Of a stretch of 64,000 nt of DNA, positions 44,801 to 56,271 are shown piece by piece. The number at the start of each line of letters is the position of its first letter. The stretch's first letter is position 1. The stretch comes from Boletus sp. NGJ (taxonomy: Eukaryota; Basidiomycota; Agaricomycetes; Boletales; Boletaceae), in NCBI GenBank assembly GCA_019096195.1, contig JAGTXK010000103.1:682001-746000 (forward strand). The letters are read 5' to 3'. A model generated the notes under the pieces. That model ran no database searches. It was given only the letters and a program-made list of their open reading frames with translations, and was not told where the DNA came from. Both the position numbers and the translations under genes were made by a program.

Positions 44801-44937
44801 CGTTGGAGTGGGTGCCTGTGCAAGCGATGGTGAGGCATGCAGATATGAAGAATCGGAGGGGGAAAACGGTGTGGTGGGCGGGTGTCAAGGATTTGGTGGA
44901 GGCATTGGCTGGGCGATCAGAGCTGTTGGGCGGGTAG
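41881..44937 (+). CDS. PFK1: 6-phosphofructo-1-kinase
   Basis: Commits fructose-6-phosphate to glycolysis using ATP; cytosolic. The eukaryotic double-length form is present. Start [20 protein letters not shown] at 41881. N-terminal half: [77 protein letters not shown] (catalytic Asp), [12 protein letters not shown] and [12 protein letters not shown]-terminal half: [82 protein letters not shown] and [20 protein letters not shown]. The stop is at 44937. There is no glyoxalase-like N-terminal extension of the yeast type. The first intron (41991-42096) has a GC donor (AG|GCAAGT). It is divergent from the exchanger gene, with about 360 bp between the starts. Confidence 0.92.
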
Positions 44938-47209
44938 CAGACTGAATGGGGGAAGGAGTGGGAAATGGGTACGGGAATGGGGAAGTTGTATAATGGAATA
45001 GATAAATTATGTTTAGATTCCTGGTGGTGCTGGTTTCGGCGTAAGACGGAGCAGCCTGTCTGGTGCCTTTCACCTGACCAAATCCAGGTGTCGCATGACA
45101 TGCAGACCAAACCGCTGTCCAAATATCGCGAGCACACGGCTGGTATTGCGAGGATCGAAACGTCCAGCCACGTATAACTTTGAGGACACTGTGCGCAGTC
45201 TTGAAAGAAATCCACCTACCCGCCATCAGGGATTAAGTAAGTAGTGATAACAATTTGAAGAGAAGGCATATTACAAGGGTCTCCCATAGTAATCCAGGAT
45301 GTGATCTAGCCTTGAAACACCCTCCACATCAATTTCCCAGAGCCCCGCAATGCACTCTGGTCCCATCCCAGTTGAGTGTAAGGTGGGAAAAGCTGTTCGT
45401 CATCCACTGCGACGCGAGCAGAGTTATCTGAGTTGATAGATGATTAGCAAGTTTGTGAGGACATCACCACACCTACATTTCTGATTGGAAGGCGAGAAGT
45501 CGGCGACCTTGGAAGTAGTCGAGCATGATTCTCTGTGTATGTGCAATCGTTCACTGCTGTACAAAGTGTTTGCTGGGTGATGTCCCCAAGTTTGAATGTT
45601 TGGACTGAGCGGGTGTGCTTCGTCAATCGACATGGACTCGAAGCCAGTGTCGGGGAAATATCCTTGGACAAGATCAGCATGAGTCTACAGAAGGCTGTCA
45701 AACCATTTGCAGTGCAGAGCAATATACCCATACCATTTTGTAAATTTCAGTGAGTTCTTGAGAGAAATCAACCCTAGCAGTGGTCCTTGGAGGGTAGTTC
45801 ATGTCGCACATCTGGCTGACCTGATGCATAATACTTTCTTTGGCACTGCAAGTGGTGTAATCATTCAAGATACTCACAGGTGTAGCAGACAGTCTGGTAT
45901 GCCTCTACAGTAGAGGGGAAATTGGTCAATATGCTCGATGAAATTGTATCACATATAGGGAAACCCACAACATCCTGTTTGCAAGTTCATGAAGATCACC
46001 ATGAGACCCCACCTGCTTGGTTGGAAATTGATTCAGCTGCCACATATGCATGTGGAAACGAGCACTCAGTTACCTCTGCCAGCATTTGCCTGTTCCTGAG
46101 TTCTGGACGATGGAACAGAATTTCGCGTAGTACCGAGGGGCCCGGTCCCACTTCTCAAGTTCTTAAACGACTTCTCATTGCACGTCAAATACTCATAGAA
46201 GCCATCAACAGCTGCGCCGCAGTGGAAGGGCCCCGATAAGCCTTGACATAGATCTATCCGAGGACGTTAGTCCATCCTGCATGGTTTTCGTCAAACAGAA
46301 TATGTTGAGTACACACCAGTTTCCGTTATGGGATCTGATGCTGGTGGCTCCGGTATCACTGCTGGTGCTCTGAGGATAGCTTGTGGAACGATCATCAAAT
46401 CGTCAATAAACGTTGGACAGGGATCTGAGCCACGTACCGAGGTTTCGAATCTCGCGGTATGAATTGCACTTACAAGCAGAATCGAGCGTATCTCGTAACT
46501 CTCCGTGGGTATTGATCGGCCTTTTCGCTCGCGGAAAGCGATGGCACGATGTGTCCAAGCCACCGTTAGAATTGTCGATGATAGCGATCAAGAGCACGCT
46601 ATGATTTAGATCGGAGGCGTCACCCAAATCATTGTTGACCACGCTGTCGAGCCTGCGATGAGTGGCACCGTCAAAGCGATCTGGGAGACGCTCGGGGGGC
46701 ATGTTGTTGTACCAAGCCAATTGACGAGGCACTTCTTATATCGAAAGGCGAACCTACAATCGAACAAGGATTGATCCGCAGCACTTCCTTTGTTCTACAT
46801 AAAGGTAAAAACCAAGGGTCCGAAAAACGGACATTCTCGCCACCATTTGACAGTCAGCAGCTGTGATGTGCATGTAACACGTACCTAGTATAACCCATAC
46901 TCGCTCACTGGCATGGCCCTATATGGCTTTCGGGGCCGATTTCCCTAGTCAGTACGCAGGGGATCTTGTGTCGAAAACCCACAACTCTGCCAATGATACA
47001 TGACACATACTTTGATAACCCGTTCAACTTCCCAAACTGCCAGCAAGGAGTTCAAAGTCTGCATTAGAGTCAGAGCACTACTTGGGTTGATTGGCGCGTG
47101 TTTTTATTTGACGCGGTATCGGAGTTTGAAAAGGTGGCTGTTGAATTTCCCATGGGCTGGACGCGTTTTGAACGACTTGCACGTTGATTCATTGTTGTTG
47201 TCCTCAATC
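44938..47209. other. 2.3-kb stretch without a recognisable gene
   Basis: Scattered frames of 60-110 codons exist on both strands. The best is minus 46732-46403 (MPRQLAWYNNMPPERLPDRF) with 46563-46291, which could be exons of an unknown gene, but I see no domain and no coherent chain. It may hold an old, decayed gene. No repeats or RNA genes are seen. Confidence 0.35.
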
Positions 47210-48605
47210 ATGCCACCACACAGACCCGAACTGCCCGTAAAATATCAAAACGCGAACCTCAAGTCTCGTGCGTTTTTTGTCTCATCTTGTGCTTGTATAC
47301 TCATACCCAATGAACAGTAGACATCTCCAAATGGCCCCCTGTGAAATATCAGTCACTCGATCGCGATGGCCATGAAGTTCTGGTGCGCGCTTTCCTCTCG
47401 TCTTTCTTCCTATTTACCCCTGATGTCACACCAGGTCGGTCGCCTCAAAATCCCAACTGTACGTCCGATATCCCACTCCAACTCTCACTCGTCTTAACCC
47501 TCCCGCTCAGCCCACAGGCCACGCCTTCATCCTCCGTCGCTACGACACCGGCGCTATCAGCCTCACCACCATGTTCCGCGCCGCCTTCCCCGATGCCAGT
47601 GAGCTCGACGAACGCAAAGAAACCCAGTGGGCAAAAGAAGCCTTTGACCTCTCCGGCAACAATGGTTCCGCACGCGAACCCGGCATCGTTCGTCTCGCAG
47701 GCACCTGGATCAGTCCCTCGATCGCTCTCCTCCCCCAGTTTGCAGATGACTATCTCTTGCATGGCGTGATTCATCATATCGCCAAAGCCACCCCAGATCC
47801 GAAAGGCACCTATCGGAGGTCGACGAACAAGGGAACTCCGAAGGCGGTTCCGCCATCGTCTCCCGTCGCGACTCCTACCAAGGCTTTGCTGACACCCGCG
47901 CCCTCGATGACGATGCCCACACCCAAGCGACGGAAGGAATCCTCCCCCGCCTCCACCCCTGCACAGCCTCCCGCACAACAGTCGAGTAGTAGTTTACCAC
48001 CGCCACGCCGGTCTGCACGCACAAAGAGCCCGGCACCCCTTCCGAAGCCTGTTTCCGTTAAATCGCCGAAACAGGTGCGAGTTGCCCGCGCTGTTCGCAT
48101 AACCGAAGCAACGACGCCTTTGGGATCGGATGAGACGGTCGTAGAGGAGGAGGCGGAGACGATCGAGCTTGCAAAGCCAAGCATGACGCTGGACATTGCG
48201 GAACAAAAGGAGTTGATCGAGCGATTGAAAGCCGAACGTGATCTTCAAAAGACGCAGATGGACAATCCCGTGCCTGACACGGTGCTGGCACCTGCACCAT
48301 TGAAGAGAGAGAGAAAGGACGAAGAAACCAAGGAAGAACTGCGGTTCGATTTCAAGGAGCCCGAGACCGAGGAACGCAAGATCGCGACAAATAAGCGTGT
48401 ATCCCGGTTCCAACTAGAACCCAGAACCAAATCGGTTGCATGGGGTGTCGCGGCATTCGCGATTGGAATGGGCGCTGTGTGCGTGTGCTTCTTGAGTGGT
48501 CACGAGTACCGTCGATTGACATTTTCCTTTTCGCAGATCATTCCTACCAAATTTCTTTTGATGACGATGTTGTCCTTTATCTCGTTCCCTTGCCTGTCCA
48601 GTTAA
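47210..48605 (+). CDS. BQT4: Bouquet-formation protein 4 (Bqt4-like, APSES domain, nuclear-envelope anchor)
   Basis: Bqt4 is an inner-nuclear-membrane protein that ties telomeres to the nuclear envelope in fission yeast. Five exons: 47210-47267, 47321-47382, 47435-47458, 47511-48476, 48537-48605; phases close to about 392 residues. The N terminus carries the APSES/KilA-N-like fold: PPVKYQSLDRDGHEVL, VGRLKIPT, PTGHAFILRRYDTGAISLTT, MFRAAFPDASELDERK, WAKEAFDLSGNN, and LAGTWISPSIALLPQFADDY. A long Pro/Ser/Lys-rich linker with several basic patches (TPKRRKES, RRSARTKSP) and an acidic region follow. The C terminus has a hydrophobic segment (SVAWGVAAFAIGMGA then IIPTKFLLMTMLSFISFP) serving as membrane anchor. 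The third exon is only 24 nt. The last intron (48477-48536) is 60 nt and has no stop in frame, so retention would still give an open frame. Confidence 0.8.
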
Positions 48606-48906
48606 CGTTCCTTAAATGGTGTGCTAAGGTATATTGAACACCATAGGTGTACATTGTTTTCCTTATTCGCGCATAGGCGACACCCCAAGTTCCTATTTCC
48701 CTTATTTTTCCCCTCCTTGTCCCCTCGTTGACAGTGTTTTTCGGTTCTACGTAGTTTGTTATGTTTTTGACAAGAATACGCCTCTTGTTCAGGATGGTAG
48801 CTTTCTCCCGGCTTTTCCGAGATACATATATTTTTGTACGCCTCAATGAAATGACCAGGACGTATCAATGTGTGGTGCACGCAACGTTTTTACGTCGCGT
48901 TCATTA

Positions 48907-50292
48907 TCAAGGTCGACAAACAAGCATGCCCTGTTCGTACAACCCTGCGACGTAGACCGCACCCGTCCTGGCATCCCTCAATGTCGTCGACGAAGATCCA
49001 AACACAGACCCATCACTCTGGAAAAGAGTCTCCACCTCGTGCGTCGTCGCGTGAGGGACAAACGTATACGCAGACAACGGCGCGCGCGCGTTCTCGTCCG
49101 ACACCAACCGGGCAGTGTCAGACGTCGGCGTGAGCGACACGGCCCAGCTGGGTGCGGTCGTCCCAGTCTCGTTCGCCGCTATGCCGATTAAGGAGGGGAA
49201 GTGGGGATGACCAGTGACGATGAGGGCGCCGTCGTCGTCGTAGGCGATGTTGTCAGGCAAGAAAGGAACGGGGACGGAGTGTGAGAAGGAAAGGGAAGGT
49301 GCGGTGATGCTGGTGTTGGTGTTGGTGTCGAGGGTGTAAAAGTGGACGAGGCCGAGCGAGGTGGAGGCGATGGCGAGGTGGGCACGGGAGGGCGAGAGAG
49401 CGACGCCGTTGGCAAAGGCGATACCGAGGGCGGCAAAGGTATGCGTGAGCGTATAATCGTCCGCATCCGTCATGGCGCCGCCGTCGGTAGGCTTGGGGTT
49501 GGACTCGTGGATAGAGACGTGGGCGACCCAGCTCGACGGAAGCCCAACGAGAGTTTCGACGAGAGGAGCGACATGCCCGATTGGGTTCGGGAGACGACGT
49601 GTCAAGAGATGATCGTTGCTCACATAAAAACTCGTCGGGGACGTCAACGCGATCGCATTCGGGGACACAAAGTACGGCGAGCGAAGCGTGCGGACGTACC
49701 GCGCCTCCGTGAGACGCGCCGGGTCGAGCACAAACTGCTCGATGGTCGTCTGTGCGCGTGCGTGGTTGACGATAAAGAGGTTGGACAAGGACCCGTCGCG
49801 AGAAGGGTAGATCTCTATTCCGAGGGGGTGAAAGTCGTGTGTAGTGGGGTATCCCTTGAGTGTGACGCGGTGGACGGCGTCGGTGCCGGGAACGTAGAGA
49901 AAGAGGTGACCACGTGGGTTGGAATTTCGGAGGGGACCCATGACGGTGTTCCAGGCTTTCCGGTTGGGGTCGCAGCCGAGGAGGACGAGGCGGTCGGTGA
50001 GTGCGCCGTGGGCGTCGTGGTGATCCCAAAAGGAAATGTCCTCGCAAAAGTTGATGTCGTTGGAGGAAGGGTCTTTGATGACGGAACAGTGGGAGGTCCA
50101 GTTGCCACCGACATAGTAGGCGTCTGGGAGGCTGGGGGCGGTGAGGATGTGGTTCCAGGCAACGCGGCCACTGCGGTAGAAAAAGACAGCCTATAAGTGA
50201 GATGGGTGACGGATATGAGCTTGTTTGACAGGAAGAGAACTTGAACATACCAAGAGAGCTGCTAGACCCGTCGCGACTCTGGAAAACATCAT
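48907..50292 (-). CDS. Paraoxonase/arylesterase-like calcium-dependent hydrolase
   Basis: Two exons, 50292-50251 and 50190-48907, joined across a 60-bp intron (GTATGT donor, TTATAG acceptor), give about 441 residues. The first exon plus the start of exon 2 form a hydrophobic N terminus (MMFSRVATGLAALL), a signal peptide or anchor. The body is a six-bladed beta-propeller of the SMP-30/PON type: HCSVIKDPSSNDINFCEDIS, LVLLGCDPNRKAWNTVMGPL, HDFHPLGIEIYPSRDG, LFIVNHAR, SPNAIALTSPTSFYVSNDH (Ca-site Asn/Asp), ALGIAFANGVALSPSR and LPDNIAYDDDGALIVTGHPH. Family members hydrolyse lactones and aryl esters; the substrate here is unknown. Strong codon bias towards C/G distinguishes it from the AT-rich region to its right. 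Confidence 0.82.
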
Positions 50293-52068
50293 GAAAAAAG
50301 GTCTGTGCACCAGTCATGAGGCTGTAAGAATGAAACTCCACTCTTTTTGGCATTAATTAAAGTGCTGACACCGTTGGCGAGACCATCCAGGTCGAACTTC
50401 GTAGTACTGTATCTTCAGATTGAAGAGCGGCCTGCGCTTGATACCAGTCACAGACATCTCGAAAAACATACAAACAGGAGGTGTTTGTGGTGAGCAATAA
50501 CACGTATGCAGAGAATCATGTTGCCTGCCAGTGGGTCGTATTCGCCTCGAGTCCTCGACGACTGCCAAGGTTGCCGACGTTTTTCCCAATCACTGGCAGA
50601 AATGTAGGTGCACCGGTGTGGAGATGTCCCAACGAGCTTGTTGATCATCTACCACCAACTCAGATAATTCTGCTCGCGTCGCGGTGGATGGTGAACTTCA
50701 GCTTACACTCAACTGGGATGGGTGCAGAGTGCCATCGGGGCTCGGGGAAATTTGACACATCGGTATGGGAAACCCTTGTAACACGCTGTTGTTATCGCTG
50801 CTTACTTGCTCAACTTGTCCTCGATGGTGGATAGATATATGGATTCTCTCAAGACCGGTGTTGCGCACAGCGTCCTTGAAGTTATGCGGACCCCGGCTCG
50901 GGGATTTGGTCTGCGTCTCACGTTTTGACGCCTAGACTCAAGTTTGAAGGGTATCAAACACCGGTCACCGGTCACCGGCAAGCTACGCTTCCCGATGGAA
51001 GGGAGCATCGACCTCGATTGATGCGCATTGCATGATATTTGTTGCATGTATGTGCTTTTCCTTTTTCCTCGCCAGACGTCGGAATGCATGACATCGAGCA
51101 CAAACATGTCGTAGTTGCATTATTATTATGGATGTAACAAGTGGACGTGACTTGGCCCACTCTCGCCTACCAGTATGTCCCTCGTTTCTCAGGCCACGGC
51201 GAGCAGTGATAGTACCTCCGACAGTGTCCATACTACACTAGGCTCGTATGTCGCGAGAGAGCGATTGAAGACACACGAGGTCATTGGAGAGATGGGGGTC
51301 CTACCGCGTCAAGTGCTTCAGTAAGGGTTACCGTCTTCCGATTTGTCTCTTGGAGAAAGTGGGATTTGTAATGGAAAATCGGGGACAATACCGTCCTATT
51401 GGCTGAAACCCATTGAAGCCTTCCTTTCAGTGCTTTGCTGCGCTCTCGCAGTCGGATGTGCACGCGCGCCGCTTTACGCCCTCCGCCCAGACCCACAACG
51501 ACGACGTACGGACACATCAATAGGAAATGCAGTATCGCCGAGCCGAACGTATCGGTGTCCGCTTGGCAGAGGAGTGTACCCTAGGAGATGTATCCGGACC
51601 AGATTTGGGGACCAGAGTGGTTTTCCTCTGGATAAATCAGTGCATGTGGAGTCTAGATGGTGGACGTCCGTGATGTCGGAGTGCGCCTCGCCCGCGCACT
51701 GGTTACTGCCAGTGTAAGGAACAGCCATCATTGGCGCCTATTGTCTCCATTTGGCTAAGAAAGCGAAAGTGCTCTGCGTGGAACGACCTCCTATGCTCAG
51801 ATGATCTGGCATGATTGTGATTCACCAAGATAATTGTTCCGAACATCCCCATCCGATATAAGTCGTGGACCTTGTGGTTGGGCAGCTTTTCTCGTTTTCC
51901 CCTGTGCTCCGACTCGATCCGTCTTGTTCTACATATACGCTTCTGCCACCCAGTACCTACAGTAGATAGTCGAGGTGGAAAAGCATCGGTTGGGATTCTC
52001 AGGTGTGTAATTGTCCCTCGTCCATTCGTTGGTTCAATTGGTTATGATGTCCATCTTCTGGAATAGCG
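50293..52068. other. 1.8-kb stretch without a recognisable gene
   Basis: Open frames up to 124 codons on both strands (for example 51343-51717 plus and 50802-51107 minus), none with motifs or believable splicing. The sequence keeps the GC content of the gene block, so a decayed gene is possible. Confidence 0.35.
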
Positions 52069-52393
52069 ATGTGCAACTTTGTCGTCCCCATCCGCACTTG
52101 TTCTAAATGTCGCCAGCGCGAGCCACTCTTTCATGATACGTCTCTCCGCGACAATGAGAAAACGGGATCCAACGAGGTCGGTCATATCTCCCATCCTCGC
52201 ATTCGAACAAAGGAATGACGGACTGATGCCACAGTCGCTGGTCTACATGGACACGGCGCAGGATTGTTATTCGCGCTGGTGTATCTTCAGCAGCGAACAC
52301 CCGAAAACGTGCAGTCATTGCTGGTTGACGTGTAAACACGGGTACGCATCGCCCCTCACTCCCGCAACCCCCAACGCTCCAGAAGCCCGCTGA
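52069..52393 (+). CDS. Possible small cysteine-rich protein
   Basis: A frame starting at 52069 reads MCNFVVPIRTCSKCRQREPL. A second frame ending at 52393 reads DCYSRWCIFSSEHPKTCSHC and then WLTCKHG. Together they match a pattern I know from many agaricomycete small proteins (MC at the start, then CxxS-xHPxxCxxCxxTC). The intron between the frames is not fixed. The function is unknown and there is no signal peptide. An adjoining frame to 52658 (MARRERFTADHRLTCVIAAH) may or may not belong. Confidence 0.35.
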
Positions 52394-53432
52394 TTCGCAT
52401 GTGCGGCGATGTTGATCAGACATGGCAAGACGAGAAAGATTCACGGCGGATCACCGTCTTACGTGTGTCATAGCTGCGCACCGAGGGCGAGACGTCAGCC
52501 TGCGTGGAAACGGCCCAGGCCTGCGCATCCGAACGGTCCCGGGCAAGACGTGGTCCGTGGCTTTTGGGGGCTCGCGCGATTACTGGCACGGTGACTCTTT
52601 CCTGTTGTCATCGGTGTCGCCGTCGTTGATAATGATGAGTGTCGATGAAGTCGAATGATCAAATGGTGTAGATGTTTCAATTGTACATTCGCATGCACTT
52701 GTGTCGCTATATTTGTAGCCTGTTCTCGTTCTCCCTCTCATGGTCATAATCTTGTCTCTGTCTCCCCTTCAAGTTTCTCCCTCAATTTGCACTGCTTTCA
52801 ATGTTACTCTCATATGATATGTTCCACTTTATGATTTTTGTTACATATAATGTTGTGCGACGTAGCGCTCGAATGTATATAGAACTGAACTGCTTAATCT
52901 AATTCCGCGCAGCCGGGGTGTAGCCCAGTGCTCCTTATGACTTACTATAACTTTTGTTTTACCTACTATTATCACCTAGAAGTCAAGTTAGCCGACTGTC
53001 AATTCCGCTATCAGCATTATTTCGGGAAACTTTCATTTGCGTGCTTGCTTGTCATGGGTGTCGGTGGAAAAAGATATACCTTACCGCCAACGCCAGTGCA
53101 TCAGTAAATTCACAGCATTCTTTATTTGGCTTGTCCGGTGCTTCCCGCGTCTAATTTGTCTCGTGACATAATGTTAGTACTGTAAGTCAATCAAGGCGGA
53201 TAGGTGAGGTCCACCAAGTCTTTACTTGCTTATCAGTCTTTAAACGACTTCAAATTAGATGGATTAGATGTGCCGGACAAAATCAATCTACTTAGACATG
53301 TGCATAGTATTAGGAAAGAAGTACAAAATGTATAGTGACTGTAGGTTACAAGTTGACAGCATAGCACTTGCAGTTTGATGGTGGACAAGGTCATGGCCTG
53401 TGAGAGCACCTTCAAGCATGGTGACCGCCAAG
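52394..53432. other. Transition from GC-balanced gene block to AT-rich repeat region
   Basis: A frame at 52422-52658 (ending FGGSRDYWHGDSFLLSSVSP) might be the 3' exon of an unknown gene. From about 52680 on the sequence is AT-rich with no coding signal. Confidence 0.4.
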
Positions 53433-54316
53433 TGTTACGGTTGTAGAAGGGGGTACGCCTTTTTCCCTTTCTACTCCCCCTCCTGGACTCTGGGACGACC
53501 TACTCTTCGACTCCTATGACTTGGGATTCCCCTACAACACCCACCCAAGCATTGCCCCATCCTGAATGCCCTTTCTAGTTGATGCACCACTATGGCTGTG
53601 ACACAGCCCTCTATTTCACCTACATACATTTCACCTCTGATTCGATCACAGACATTACCTCCTCAGCTATGTTCTCTCATACATAGTCTAGTATTCCAAT
53701 TTCCCATTCATCTGATGCCTTTGATCTCCTTTCATAGTAATATCTGATCTGCAATCTCATATTACTATATACAATGAGAAGCCTGCCCTAGATTGGGGAG
53801 ATCTATATATATGGGTGTATGCCCTTCATGTAATCTCTAACCTTGATCTACACTTCTTACTGTGTAATCAACCCCATTCTCGGTTCCACATCACTTCAGG
53901 GTCTGCGCCCACTCTGGAAGTGATAACACTCATGCTTGTGATACTTCTCCTCATCACTTCACACTTGTGCAGCCTTCTTGCTATCTGTTCACATGCCTAA
54001 CTGGCAGCAACACCAACGTAGACAGGGTTCTGCCCAGACAGGATCGTTCATGCACTTAACTAGCAGCAACACCAATGCAGACAAGGTTCTGCCCAAATAG
54101 GACAGGTATTGCTATCTTCAAAGTCCAAGACTCCACCATTGGTCATAGGGATGTCCCTCACTCTTAGAGGAGACTCTACATAAAGCTAGCTGTCAGTACC
54201 CCATACCTAGGGAACTTGGGCCTAGGGAGCCAATTGTTCAAGTCTAGCTAGTCCAGTAATCAACTAGGAAGGTTGATTACTTGGTAATGTGTCACCAGGT
54301 TATGAAGGTCATAACA
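53433..54316 (+). mobile_element. LTR 1 of an LTR retroelement (fossil)
   Basis: Starts TGTTACGG and ends TCATAACA, the inverted-repeat ends of an LTR. Contains TATATATATGGG near 53805-53815. It is a diverged relative of LTR 2 at 54509-55338 (same blocks in the same order). No matching target duplication is seen. The orientation is assumed, and the divergence from LTR 2 suggests an old insertion. Confidence 0.65.
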
Positions 54317-54508
54317 AAATCTAAGAGATGAGAGATTTTACAAGCAAGAGAATAATGAACTACTAGGACAGACCAGTTGGCATTGAGTGTTATGTTGAGA
54401 CCAAGATCACAGCTGAAAAAAGGTCACTATGATCCTGGTAAGTCTTCTACATCTTCAATAGACCTATTAGGATGAAAGATATGCTTGAGACCAAGTTTGA
54501 GCATTATT

Positions 54509-55338
54509 TGTTATGGTTAGAGAAGGGGGTACATCTTTTTCTCTTTCTTCACCCCCTCCAGGACTGTGGGACAACCTCTTCCTTGACTCTGACCAGGGAT
54601 TCCCCCGCAACACCAACACAGGCATCACCTCATTCAGAACTCCCTTTCTAGAAGATACCTGTTTCGGCCACAACATAGCCCATTTTCTATTTCATTGATA
54701 TATGCATTTCACCTCTGATTTGATCAATAGACATTGCCTCCCCGGCTGTGTTCTCTCATACACAGCCAAGTATTCCAACTTCCTCATTTGACTGATGCAT
54801 TGATCTCTTATGGTAATATTCTGTCTGTGACTTAATATTATCATATATGATAGGAAGTCTGCCCTAGAATGGGAATGTCTATATATATGGGCGTTTGCCC
54901 TCCATGTAACTCTAACCTAGATCTACACAACTTCTCATTTAATCTACCCACCCTTCGGTTCCACCTCACCTCAGAAGCCTGTGCCCACTCTGGAGGTAAT
55001 CACCACAGTGCTCATGATCATCTTACTTATCACTTTGCACTTGTGTGGCCTTGTCGCCATCTGCTCGCGTCACTAGCCAACAACAACTCCAACACCAACA
55101 AAGGATAGGTCTGCCCTTCTTTCAGATTGCGCCACCATCCTTAAAGTCCAAGACTCCGACATTAGTCGTAGAGTAGCAGCTCCAACTCCAAGGGAGGCTC
55201 TATGTTAAAGCTAGCTGTCGGTCCCCAGTCCAAGGAACCTTTGGGCCTCAGGAGATATTTTCCCCTCAAGTCCGGCTAGTTCAGTAATCATACAGGGTTG
55301 ATTACTCGGGAATGTGTTACTTATTACACAGCATAACA
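54509..55338 (+). mobile_element. LTR 2, solo LTR with 5-bp target duplication (fossil)
   Basis: Runs from TGTTATGG to GCATAACA and is flanked on both sides by TTATT (54504-54508 and 55339-55343), so it is a complete solo LTR left after loss of the interior. The same family as LTR 1; the family of the parent element is unknown. Confidence 0.75.
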
Positions 55339-55343
55339 TTATT

Positions 55344-56271
55344 CACTCTGTCCCATCATGAATATCTTGCATGATTGTGTTCTCAGAGTGTTCTCAAGGC
55401 TCCAAGTCTCTTGAGGTGTCCCTGAGATTTTCAATGAATGATGATTGTAGAAGGAATCACTGGATGGCTTTAATCAATGGGCAATAGGTTAGATATTTTG
55501 ATGGAGTGCATTTGACCAGTTCAAAACCATTCAGGTCATCCATAAACATGTGTTTTGTGCAGTAAACTATTTCAGGGCAGTGAGGTATCTTGCAGCAAGG
55601 GGATTTGAGGGTATCAATGTTGGAGAAAGAGTAGCACTTGTAGTAGATGTCACGGGTTGGTATTTTGGTGATACAATAAAAGTATTGATGTTAAGACCAA
55701 GGTTTTTCTTTACAGTGGTGAGTGAATGCCAGAGAACAGGAAATGTTGGTAGTGAACCACAAAGTGAGATCAGGTCAAGACCATCATGAAGTTGATCAGT
55801 TGCTTGGCTGACAGTCAAAGAGCCTATGATATGTGTGATCACAACTTGAAGATATAATAGTCAGAGGGTAGGGATCTGCTTAAATGCTAGAATAAAATCA
55901 AGAGTGTCATCAACTATGTTCTCTAGATGGTTTTCATTATTGTCCTGATCAATCTCATTTATATTCTGTTGCTCTGATAATGGGCTTGAATGTTGACTAT
56001 CATTTCAGCAAGGTGAAGATGGAAATGGAGGAAGAGAAGGTAAGTGATTTGAAATTGGAGACCAAAACCAAGATCAAGATAGCAGATAATACAGGGGGTC
56101 TTCAAAATCTATAGCAGGTTCTGGGTCAAAATCATCATCACTTCCCACATCATAAGGGGGATTGTCAAATGTGGGCCCAGATACTGATGTGACAAGGGTT
56201 CCTTTCAAGTCAGTAAAGGTAGATTCTGATTGATCTAATGTCTTGTCTACATCATCTTCATCAGTAAATAT
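55344..56271. other. AT-rich non-coding stretch
   Basis: No gene. The 79-codon frame at 55550-55789 has no motif. Confidence 0.4.

Noticed and set aside
46291-46732. Minus-strand gene with exons MPRQLAWYNN and MAWTHRAIAF
   Set aside because: Frames overlap in different phases and no domain is recognised; could be a decayed gene but cannot be supported.
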